NCBI RefSeq assembly: GCF_009846755.1
Contig: NZ_AQOR01000015.1
Coordinates: forward strand, 24,060 to 88,059
Reading direction: 5' to 3'
Length of the DNA stretch: 64,000 bases
Source: Alcanivorax sp. S71-1-4
GTDB taxonomy: Bacteria > Pseudomonadota > Gammaproteobacteria > Pseudomonadales > Alcanivoracaceae
Made by a program: the position numbers and the translations under genes. Numbering within the stretch: the first letter of the stretch is position 1; every line of letters begins with the position of its first letter. Of the stretch, positions 46,614 to 53,897 are shown piece after piece. Below the pieces are notes generated by a model. It saw only the letters and a program-made list of their open reading frames with translations. It did not search any database and had not been told where the DNA came from.

Positions 46614-47237
46614 TCAGAAAATGCTGTCCAGCGGCCCGGCGCCCTCGCGCACCACTTCGGGGCCGTCGCCATCGACCAGCGAGATCACGGTGGTCTCGGT
46701 GACACCGCCAAAACCGCCATCGATAATCAGGTCCACCTGCCCTTCCAGCACGTTGCGCACGTCCACCGGGTCGGTCAGCGGGAACGCCTCACCCGGCAGC
46801 AGCAGGGTCGAGGTCATGATCGGCTCGCCATGCTCGGCCAGCAGCCCCTGGCAGATGGCATGCTCCGGCACGCGGATACCGATGGTGCGCTTTTTCGGGT
46901 GCATCAGCCGGCGCGGCACCTCATGGGTGCCACGCAGGATCCAGGTGTAAGGGCCGGGGGTATGGGCCTTGAGCAGCCGGTAATCCGGGTTTTCCACCTT
47001 GGCATACAGCGCCAGCACCGACAGGTCTGCGCACAACAGCGTGAACTGGTGCTTGTCATCCAGCCGGCGCAGACGGATCAGCCGTTCCAGCGCGGCTTTT
47101 TCGCCGATACCACACCCCAGCGCATACGTGGTGTCGGTGGGATAAGCGATCAGCCCACCGCCACGCAACACGTCGACCGCCTCGCGCAGCAGGCGTGGTT
47201 GGGGGGTAACAGGATGGACGTGCAATACCCTGGTCAT
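46614..47237 (-). CDS. yciO: YciO/Sua5/YrdC-family protein
   Basis: A 207-residue YrdC-domain protein related to L-threonylcarbamoyl-AMP synthase, the enzyme that starts t6A tRNA modification. YciO is a paralogue whose own role is less certain. It matches E. coli YciO along its length: the ATP/threonine-binding region GGGLIAYPTDTTYALGC, LIRLRRLDDKHQFTLLC, HTPGPYTWILRGTHEVPRRL, GIRVPEHAICQ and TSTLLLPGE. The ATG at 47237 is followed upstream by rnm in the same direction after 126 bp, the conserved yci order. Confidence 0.92.
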   Translation of the reverse strand: MTRVLHVHPVTPQPRLLREAVDVLRGGGLIAYPTDTTYALGCGIGEKAALERLIRLRRLDDKHQFTLLCADLSVLALYAKVENPDYRLLKAHTPGPYTWILRGTHEVPRRLMHPKKRTIGIRVPEHAICQGLLAEHGEPIMTSTLLLPGEAFPLTDPVDVRNVLEGQVDLIIDGGFGGVTETTVISLVDGDGPEVVREGAGPLDSIF

Positions 47238-47363
47238 GGGGCTCCGGCGTCAGTGAACAGGGCGGCATTGTAGGGCCTGCGCCCGGCCATCGCGAGCCTG
47301 TTGCAGGGCAATGGCATGCTGCCATCCACCATGGGAGCGATTGGCTGAGGCTATCGGGGACGC

Positions 47364-48209
47364 TCAGGCCGCGCGGAACAGTTCCCACACCGGGCGGGCA
47401 TCGTCCGGCAGTGGCGGCAGCCGGCCCAGTTCCAGCCATTGCTGTGCCGGCGTGTGGAAATCGGAGCCGCCCGAGGCATAGAGCGGGAAATCACGCAGAC
47501 ACTCGCGCAGCAGCGCCTGCTGGGCCGGGTTCAGGCGCGGCATCGCCACTTCCAGGCCTTCGCCACCGGCCGCGCAGAAATCCGTCAGCAATTGCCGCAA
47601 CTTGCGGCGCGTCATGCCGTAGCGCACGGGATGGGCCAGCACCGCGACACCGCCCGCCTCGCGCAGCGCCGCCACGGCGTCGTCAAGGGCAGCCCAGGGG
47701 GTACTTACAAAAGCCGACTGGCCCGGCTTGAGGTAACGGTTGAAGGCATGCTGTTCGTCACGCACCTTGCCGGCAGCCACCAGCATGCGCGCAAACAGCG
47801 GCCGGCCCGGCGCATCGGTGCCGGCCAGGCTGGCAGCACGTTCATAGCTGCCGGTCAGGCCGGCGGCCTTGTCCAGCTTGCGGCCAATCTGTTCCGCACG
47901 GCGCACCCGCGCCTGCTGCTGGGCTTCAACCAGCGCCAGCAACGCCGGGTGCTCCGCCTGCATGCCCAATCCAACCACGTGCAGTTCGCGACTCCCCCAG
48001 CCCACCGACAACTCGATGCCGGTCACCAGCTCTATGCCCGCCTGGACGGCGGCGGCCCGCGCCTCCGGCAACCCGGCCAGGGTGTCATGGTCAGTCAGCG
48101 CCAGTTGCTCTACCCCGGCCGCCGCCGCGCGCGCCACCAGTTCAGCCGGCGTGAGCGTGCCGTCGGAGGCAGTGCTGTGGCAGTGAAAGTCGTAGCAGGG
48201 CGAAGTCAT
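47364..48209 (-). CDS. rnm: PHP-domain 5'-exonuclease (RNase AM / TrpH type)
   Basis: PHP-family phosphoesterase, 281 residues. It has the metal-binding HxH at His9/His11 in DFHCHSTASDGTLTPAEL, LALTDHDTL, GIELSVGW, VAVLAHPVRY and GGSDFHTPA, the four PHP motifs. E. coli Rnm (YciV) degrades RNA ends and matures rRNA 5' ends. The ATG at 48209 is chosen since the Met begins the PHP domain. The 36-bp longer frame has no ribosome site. It diverges from yciB. Confidence 0.93.
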   Translation of the reverse strand: MTSPCYDFHCHSTASDGTLTPAELVARAAAAGVEQLALTDHDTLAGLPEARAAAVQAGIELVTGIELSVGWGSRELHVVGLGMQAEHPALLALVEAQQQARVRRAEQIGRKLDKAAGLTGSYERAASLAGTDAPGRPLFARMLVAAGKVRDEQHAFNRYLKPGQSAFVSTPWAALDDAVAALREAGGVAVLAHPVRYGMTRRKLRQLLTDFCAAGGEGLEVAMPRLNPAQQALLRECLRDFPLYASGGSDFHTPAQQWLELGRLPPLPDDARPVWELFRAA

Positions 48210-48323
48210 GCGGGGTCCGGGGTTGTTGAATGCGGCCCGCAGCATAGCATGCGCGCGGCGATTTCACCTGTTCACTCAAAGGAGCATCCATTACCATCAG
48301 GGCCTCGCAAACAGGGAGCAGGC

Positions 48324-48950
48324 ATGAAAAAGCTGTTCGACTACCTGCCGGTGATTGTCTTTTTCGGCCTGTATTTCGCCAGCGGCCGGGACATCTACCT
48401 GGCCACCTGGGGCATCCTCATCGCCAGCCTGCTGCAGATCGCGCTGGGCTATCTGGTCTGGCGCAAGGTCGAGCGCATGCACCTGCTGGTGTTCGCCGTC
48501 ACCCTGGTGTTCGGTGGCCTGACGCTGCTGTTGCGCGACGATATGTTCATCAAGTGGCGCCCGACCGTCATCTACGGTGCGCTGGCCGTGGTGCTGCTGG
48601 TCGGTCAGTTCCTGCGCGAGCGCTCGCTGCTGCAGCGCATGTGCGAGGCGATGATGATCAGCGGGCTGGGGTACGTGGTGCCGCTGGTGAAGCGCGACTG
48701 GACCATCCTCAACATCAGTTTTGTACTTTATTTCAGTCTGCTGGGCGGCCTGAACATCTATATCGCCTATCACTTCAGCACCGATTTCTGGGTCAACTTC
48801 AAGCTGATCGGCTTCACGCTGCTGAACCTGGTGTTCTACATGGGCCTGTTCCTGTTCGTGTACAAACGGCTGCCGGAGGAGGAACGCCAGCGCCTGTTTC
48901 ATGACCGTGCGGCAAAACCGGATGCACCGACCCGGCATCACGAGGAATGA
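48324..48950 (+). CDS. yciB: inner-membrane septation protein YciB
   Basis: A 208-residue integral membrane protein of the YciB/IspZ family, with five hydrophobic segments. The start MKKLFDYLPVIVFFGLYFASG and KWRPTVIYGALAVVLLVGQF are diagnostic. YciB interacts with division and elongation proteins in E. coli and affects envelope stability. The charged C-terminus (EEERQRLFHDRAAKP) is somewhat longer than in E. coli (179 residues). ATG at 48324 behind AGGGAG; the yciI start follows three bases after its stop. Confidence 0.94.
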   Translation: MKKLFDYLPVIVFFGLYFASGRDIYLATWGILIASLLQIALGYLVWRKVERMHLLVFAVTLVFGGLTLLLRDDMFIKWRPTVIYGALAVVLLVGQFLRERSLLQRMCEAMMISGLGYVVPLVKRDWTILNISFVLYFSLLGGLNIYIAYHFSTDFWVNFKLIGFTLLNLVFYMGLFLFVYKRLPEEERQRLFHDRAAKPDAPTRHHEE

Positions 48951-48953
48951 CAC

Positions 48954-49253
48954 GTGTTCTACGCCTTTATCAGTGAAGACGCTGCCGGCACGCTGGCGCA
49001 ACGTCTGGCCGCGCGGCCGGAACACCTGGCCCGCCTGCGACACCTGCAGGACGAAGGCCGGCTGCTGCTGGCCGGGCCCCACCCGGCCATCGATTGTGAA
49101 GACCCGGGCGAAGCCGGTTTCACCGGCTCGCTGGTGGTGGCGGAATTCCCCAGCCTGGAAGACGCCCAACGCTGGGCCGATGCCGATCCGTATGTGGCAG
49201 CGGGCGTCTACGCCCGTGTCACTGTGAAACCATTTCGTAAAGTTCTGCCCTGA
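48954..49253 (+). CDS. yciI: YciI family protein
   Basis: A 99-residue ferredoxin-like-fold protein of the YciI family, possible enzyme of unknown reaction. The conserved His-Asp type residues lie in [14 protein letters not shown] and [29 protein letters not shown]. Start is GTG at 48954, three bases after the yciB stop, with an AGGAATG just upstream, so the two are co-translated. The CRP site lies just after its stop. Confidence 0.92.
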   Translation: MFYAFISEDAAGTLAQRLAARPEHLARLRHLQDEGRLLLAGPHPAIDCEDPGEAGFTGSLVVAEFPSLEDAQRWADADPYVAAGVYARVTVKPFRKVLP

Positions 49254-49269
49254 TGTGACCAGTATCACA
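49254..49269 (+). promoter_or_regulatory. consensus CRP/Vfr-type binding site
   Basis: TGTGA-CCAGTA-TCACA matches the TGTGA-N6-TCACA consensus exactly. A -10-like TACACT at 49292-49297 places the likely start near 49304, so the site is centred about 42 bp upstream, the class II activator position. The gene served starts at 49328. Confidence 0.7.
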
Positions 49270-49327
49270 ACCCGGCGGAAACGCTTTTTTCTACACTGCG
49301 CGCGCCTGTGACACGGAGTTCGAATTC

Positions 49328-50011
49328 ATGCGCTTACGGTTTGTGTTTGGTTTTGTCTTTTTTGCCGCCCTGTTCACGGGCATGACCCTGCCCGCCACGG
49401 CCCAGGCCGCCCCCGGCTGGATTGGCGACAGTATCTATGTACCCGTGCGTGCCGGTGCCGGCACCGGTTTTCGTATCGTGCACCGGGGCCTGCGCTCCGG
49501 CACGCAGGTGGACGTACTGAAATGGGACACCGGTGCAGACTGGGTGCAGATTCGCGTCGGCGACACCGAAGGCTGGGTCGAAGAGCAGTACATGAGCCGC
49601 CAGCCGATCGCCCGCATCCAGCTCGAACGGGCGCAACAGCGCGTACAGAACCTGGAACGGGAACTGGCCGAAGTCCGCAGCGCGCTGAATGAAGTCAGCA
49701 CCGAACGTGACCGCTTCTCTGAACAGGCCACTGAGCTGAACCAGAACCTGAACGCACGCGGCGAAGAGCTTGAGCAACTGCAGCAAGTGGCCGCCGATCC
49801 GCTGCGGCTGGACCGTGCCAACCGCAAGCTCAACGAAGACCTCAGCCTGCTGCGCACTGAACTGGATCAGGTGAAAGCGGAAAACGCCCTGCTGCGTAAC
49901 GACCGCACCTTCCAGGGCTGGCTGTTCGCCCTGCTGACCATCTTTGGCGGCATGACACTGGGCTGGTATTTCAAATCCCGCGCCAGCCGCCAGCGCACCA
50001 GCTGGGTCTGA
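49328..50011 (+). CDS. TIGR04211-type SH3/coiled-coil membrane protein
   Basis: A 227-residue envelope protein of the YgiM/TIGR04211 group. A signal peptide (LFTGMTLPATAQAA) is followed by a bacterial SH3 domain (YVPVRAGAGTGFRIVHRGL ... GWVEEQYMSR). A ~100-residue coiled coil comes next (residues ~95-195, ERELAEVRSALNEVSTERD), then a C-terminal membrane anchor (WLFALLTIFGGMTLGWYF) with basic residues. It is anchored in the inner membrane with the SH3 domain in the periplasm. The function is unknown. A consensus CRP-type site with a spaced -10 lies upstream, so it is probably cAMP-responsive. Confidence 0.87.
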   Translation: MRLRFVFGFVFFAALFTGMTLPATAQAAPGWIGDSIYVPVRAGAGTGFRIVHRGLRSGTQVDVLKWDTGADWVQIRVGDTEGWVEEQYMSRQPIARIQLERAQQRVQNLERELAEVRSALNEVSTERDRFSEQATELNQNLNARGEELEQLQQVAADPLRLDRANRKLNEDLSLLRTELDQVKAENALLRNDRTFQGWLFALLTIFGGMTLGWYFKSRASRQRTSWV

Positions 50012-50028
50012 GGCCCGACGGACGTGCC

Positions 50029-50064
50029 ACGCTGGCAGGCGTTTGAAAAACACTCTGCCAGCGT
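50029..50064. terminator. hairpin between convergent genes, similar to a repeat family 2 end
   Basis: ACGCTGGCAG and CTGCCAGCGT pair perfectly over 10 bp. The loop GCGTTTGAAAAACACT with its flanks resembles the family 2 terminus GGCAGGCTGTTGAAAACACCCTG. It is probably a solo end of that family acting as a 3'-end structure. There is no T-tract. Confidence 0.5.
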
Positions 50065-50073
50065 CGCCCCGCC

Positions 50074-51225
50074 CTACCAGATCCCGAACAATGTCTCGAC
50101 CCGGAACACGATGCCGGTAGTGGTATCGAAGTCCCGCTCACGCGGCCACAGCAGATAGGGTTCCAGTTCGTAGAAGAACCAGGGCCGCCAGATATTGCGG
50201 CGGTAGGTGACGCCGGCACGGTAGTTTTCTACCCGGGTATTGGGGCGGGTAAAGCCGTCCATGCTGACCAGATAACGCAGCGCTTCGCGCTGGTTCAGTT
50301 CAATGCCAAGCACCGCACTTTGCTGCCAGCGCCAGCCACGTCCTTCCTGAATGTTCTCTTCGCTGATCTCGACAAAACTGGTGCTGCGGAACAAACGATG
50401 CCGGGCCAGCGGCCGGTCGAAATCCACCACTGTGCGGCTGCGCCAGCCTTTCAGATCACGCCAGTCCACCGTTTCTTCCAGCCGCGCCGACCAGTATTCC
50501 GAGATCGGCCGCTGCTGCCGGTAGCGGCCCCGCCAGTACAGCGTGATATCCGAGCGCACCCCGATATCCATGTCGATATCCATGTTGTCGGCGGTGGCCA
50601 GCACCCAGCGCAGGCCGGCGCGGGCAGCATTCTCCTCGTTGTCGCCGGTGGTCTCCGGCGAGCCTTGCAGGCCGGCGTTTTCGTCTTCGAAGTCCCGTTC
50701 ACTGGCCAGCACCAGGCTCAGCCGGTGTTCGAGGTTCGGCAGGTGGACCCGCACCCGAAAGCGCACATCGCTGTCCCGCTCGCCGTCATCACGAAACAGT
50801 TGCGCACCCACCACCCGCACCGAGGTACCGGCCACGCCACGGCTCTGGTCATCCGCGTCACCGAACACACCATCCAGCCACTGGGTCGGCCAGCACAGAC
50901 CACGGGAGAATGCATGGTGGGCACGGTCGACCCATTGCAGTTCACCACTTTCCCAGGGATCACAATCCACCGGCACCCGATAAACCTCGCCAGTGTCGTC
51001 GGTGTCCAGCAGCACGGTGCCGTCCGGCTGTTCGATCCAGCCTTCCGGGTCGTCGAGTTCAGGGTCTTCGGGGAGTTCGATGACTTCAGGCGCCACCGCA
51101 GGGGGAGCCATGGCAGGCTCGGCGGGAGCCGCCTCCACAGGCGGAGGCAGGTCCTCGGCGCGGACAACACCGGCCAGCACCAGCAGACAGACGACGCTGC
51201 ACAGCACAGAGGCTGCACGACGCAC
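50074..51225 (-). CDS. uncharacterised outer-membrane-like beta-barrel protein
   Basis: I do not recognise a family. The product (383 residues from the GTG at 51225) has a signal sequence (VLCSVVCLLVLAGVVRA), a proline/acid-rich linker of ~40 residues (PPPVEAAPAEPAMAPPAV), then a region rich in Trp, Arg, Asp and alternating hydrophobics (LVLASERDFEDEN, DMDIGVRSDITLYWRGRYRQQ). It ends ...IVFRVETLFGIW, with a terminal aromatic residue as expected for an outer-membrane beta-barrel. The frame continues to a GTG at 51309; I prefer 51225 for the signal peptide, but the start is uncertain. It follows the SH3 protein convergently. Confidence 0.6.
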   Translation of the reverse strand: MRRAASVLCSVVCLLVLAGVVRAEDLPPPVEAAPAEPAMAPPAVAPEVIELPEDPELDDPEGWIEQPDGTVLLDTDDTGEVYRVPVDCDPWESGELQWVDRAHHAFSRGLCWPTQWLDGVFGDADDQSRGVAGTSVRVVGAQLFRDDGERDSDVRFRVRVHLPNLEHRLSLVLASERDFEDENAGLQGSPETTGDNEENAARAGLRWVLATADNMDIDMDIGVRSDITLYWRGRYRQQRPISEYWSARLEETVDWRDLKGWRSRTVVDFDRPLARHRLFRSTSFVEISEENIQEGRGWRWQQSAVLGIELNQREALRYLVSMDGFTRPNTRVENYRAGVTYRRNIWRPWFFYELEPYLLWPRERDFDTTTGIVFRVETLFGIW

Positions 51226-51435
51226 GCCACGCGGCGGCCCGGCATACCGGCATATCGGCTGGCTGCGCTGCGCGCTCCCTGCACACAGGGCTCTTCCCGC
51301 GTGATGCACTACTGCTCTACCTGCTCCATTGTTACCGCGAGCATAAGCGGGGACGGCGCGACGGAGCCAGCCGGTGCCGACAAAATCTGCGGGCAGGCCC
51401 GCAGATTTTACCGGTACATCACACTTCGCCGGTCA

Positions 51436-52614
51436 TTACATGGCCGCGCCGGCCTGCACCAGTGCCTGGATCGCTTCCTCACTGAATCCGTTTTCGGCCA
51501 GCACTTCGCGCGTGTGCGCACCCGGCATCCCACCGGCGAAACGGTATTCCGGCGCGGTGGCGGAGAATTTGAATGGCGATGCCACCTGCCGCTGCGTGCC
51601 CTCCCCGGCGGGCACCTCCACCACCATGCCGCGCGCCTTGAGCTGGGGATGCTCGGCCGCTTCGGACAACGACAGCACTGGCTCTACGCAGGCATCCACA
51701 CCGGCAAAAATGGCGGCCCAGTCGTCGAAGTCCTTTTCTTTCATGGCGGCGCGAATTTCCGCCTTCACTTCAGCGACGATCTCCGGTGCCATGGCCAGCC
51801 CCCGGGTCGCCAGTTGCGGACGGCCGATGGCCTGGCAGAACTGCAGAAAGAACTGCGGCTCCAGCCCCGCCACCGAGAACCAGCGGCCATCGCGGGTTTC
51901 GTAGCAGTCATAGAAGGAGCCACCATTGAGCTGAGTGCACTCCAGTGTCGGGTCTTCGCCTGTGATCAGTGCTTGCGGCGCGGTCAGTGCGTGCAGGCTG
52001 AAGGCCGCATCGGTCATGGAGATGTCGATATGCTGGCCTTCGCCGGTGGCCTGGCGGTGAATCACCGCCGCCAGGATCGCCATCACTGCATGGCAGGAAC
52101 CGCCGGCGATATCCGCCGCCTGCAATGCCATCGGCGCCGGGCCGCTGTCACGACGGCCGTTGTAGGCGGTCATGCCGGCGACGGCCAGATAGTTCAGGTC
52201 GTGCCCGGCACGATCACGATAAGGGCCATCCTGCCCGTAGCCGGTGATCGAACAGTAGATCAGGCTGGGGTTGATCTCGCGCAACGCTTCATACCCCACT
52301 CCCAGGCGGTTCATGACGCCCGGGCGGAACTGCTCGACAATGATGTCGTATTGCCGCACCAGCTGGTGGATCACCGCCACCGCCTCCGGCTTTTTCAGAT
52401 CCAGCGCCAGCGAACGCTTGGAGCGGTTCAGGTAGCCATGCACCGCGGAAATGCCGCCGGCCATGGGTGGCAGCATGCGGACCATGTCCGGCCGGGTCGG
52501 CGACTCGACACGCAACACCTCGGCACCAAGGTCGGCCAGGATCAGGGTGCCGAACGGCCCCGGCAGCAGCGTACTGAAATCGAGCACTTTGAGCGTGGAA
52601 AGCGGACCAGCCAT
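51436..52614 (-). CDS. CaiB/BaiF (AMACR-like) CoA transferase/racemase
   Basis: Class III CoA-transferase family protein, 392 residues, acting on acyl-CoA in the cytoplasm. The N-terminus LKVLDFSTLLPGPFGTLILADLGAEV and the conserved NRSKRSLALDLK, RPGVMNRLG, and GHDLNYLAVAG (His138) with AADIAGG (Asp168) match alpha-methylacyl-CoA racemase-like members. These two residues are the acid/base pair in AMACR. A role in branched-chain acyl-CoA breakdown is plausible in a lipid- or hydrocarbon-using bacterium. ATG at 52614 follows GAAGAGG. It is monocistronic. Confidence 0.9.
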   Translation of the reverse strand: MAGPLSTLKVLDFSTLLPGPFGTLILADLGAEVLRVESPTRPDMVRMLPPMAGGISAVHGYLNRSKRSLALDLKKPEAVAVIHQLVRQYDIIVEQFRPGVMNRLGVGYEALREINPSLIYCSITGYGQDGPYRDRAGHDLNYLAVAGMTAYNGRRDSGPAPMALQAADIAGGSCHAVMAILAAVIHRQATGEGQHIDISMTDAAFSLHALTAPQALITGEDPTLECTQLNGGSFYDCYETRDGRWFSVAGLEPQFFLQFCQAIGRPQLATRGLAMAPEIVAEVKAEIRAAMKEKDFDDWAAIFAGVDACVEPVLSLSEAAEHPQLKARGMVVEVPAGEGTQRQVASPFKFSATAPEYRFAGGMPGAHTREVLAENGFSEEAIQALVQAGAAM

Positions 52615-52797
52615 GGCATGCCTCTTCAAATGGGTGGGGATTCAGGTTCCCGGGGAGCATAGGCAGCGCCCCGTCCGGCGCCAATGACGGGGCTGCTCAA
52701 AATCCTGACCGGAGCGACCAGACAGTCCCCCACCGGCCGGGACAGCCCCGGGGTTTTCCGCTAGGATGGCCGCTCCCTGGACTTTCTATACAACTGT

Positions 52798-53688
52798 ATG
52801 AACATCTGGAACTACATCCGTGCATCGCTGGTCCTGCTGGGCATCCTCCTCAACACCGTGATCATGGTGATCCCGCTCTACCTGTTCACCCTGGCCCGGA
52901 TGGCGATCCGCCACGAGCGCACGCAGATCGCCCTGGCGCGGGTACTGGTGCGCATTGCCGAATCCTGGATGTGGGTCAACAACACCCTGATCGGGCTGAT
53001 CAGCCGGCCGCGCTGGCAGGTCGAGGGCCTTGAGGGGTTGAGCAAAGACCAGTGGTACCTGGTGACCAGCAATCACCAGTCCTGGGCCGATATCCTGGTG
53101 CTGCAGAAGGTGTTCAACCGCCGCATCCCGATGCTCAAGTTCTTCCTCAAGCAGGAACTGATCCGCGTGCCACTGCTGGGCCATGCCTGGTGGGCGCTGG
53201 ACTTTCCGTTCATGAAACGCCACACCCGCGAAGAGATCGAGCGTGATCCGTCCCTGAAAGGCAAAGACCTGGAGACCACCCGCAAGGCCTGCGAGAAGTT
53301 CGCCCACTTCCCGACCTCGGTGATGAATTTCTTCGAGGGCACCCGCTTCACCCAGGCCAAGCACGACCAACAGCAGTCCCCTTACCAGCACCTGCTCAAG
53401 CCCAAGGCCGGCGGCACTGCGTTCGCGCTTGGCGCCATGGGCGGCAAACTCGGCATCCTGCTGGACGTGACCATTGTTTACCCGCAGGGCGTTTCGCGCA
53501 GCCTGATGGCCTTCCTCGGCGGTGCCATTCGCGATATCCAGGTGCTCATCCGGCAACGCCCCATTCCTGAGTGGGCATCACAGGGTGACTATGAAAATGA
53601 CCCCGCCTTCCGTGCCCGTTTCCAGGCATGGATCAGCGACCTCTGGGCCGAAAAAGACGCATTGCTCCAGGCCCGCCTCACCCGCTGA
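52798..53688 (+). CDS. PlsC-family acyltransferase (YihG-like)
   Basis: 1-acylglycerol-3-phosphate-type acyltransferase of 296 residues. An N-terminal membrane helix (LVLLGILLNTVIMVIPLYLF) precedes the HX4D motif NHQSWAD (92-98) and the substrate motif FFEGTRFT. PKAGGTAFALGAM corresponds to the third block. It matches the YihG subtype, which incorporates acyl chains into phospholipids. ATG at 52798. It is separated from the DUF349 gene by 209 bp containing two hairpins. Confidence 0.88.
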   Translation: MNIWNYIRASLVLLGILLNTVIMVIPLYLFTLARMAIRHERTQIALARVLVRIAESWMWVNNTLIGLISRPRWQVEGLEGLSKDQWYLVTSNHQSWADILVLQKVFNRRIPMLKFFLKQELIRVPLLGHAWWALDFPFMKRHTREEIERDPSLKGKDLETTRKACEKFAHFPTSVMNFFEGTRFTQAKHDQQQSPYQHLLKPKAGGTAFALGAMGGKLGILLDVTIVYPQGVSRSLMAFLGGAIRDIQVLIRQRPIPEWASQGDYENDPAFRARFQAWISDLWAEKDALLQARLTR

Positions 53689-53702
53689 TCTCTCCGCTGC
53701 CC

Positions 53703-53730
53703 GCGCCGGGGGCTGTTGTTCCCCGGCACG
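53703..53730 (+). terminator. GC-rich hairpin after the acyltransferase gene
   Basis: GCCGGGGG and CCCCGGC arms enclose GCTGTTGTT. A second hairpin GGCTGTG-TTG-CACAGCC lies at 53803-53819. Neither has a clean T-run, so termination is only suggested. 53731-53897 shows no gene. Confidence 0.35.
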
Positions 53731-53897
53731 GGATCGCTATCATGTCCCGCACGCCGCACCGCCATCCGGTTGATCGCGGCAGCGGCCCGCACACGCCGTG
53801 ACGGCTGTGTTGCACAGCCCGCCGGAGGTATGATGCGGGCCAACTATACGCTACATCATCGCGGCGCCCCGCCCGGCGCCGACAGCAGGGGATATCA

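Noticed and set aside
50320..52662. 780-codon plus-strand frame across two minus-strand genes
   Set aside because: It spans the gap between two genes with clear products or signals and has shadow-like composition; no start signal.
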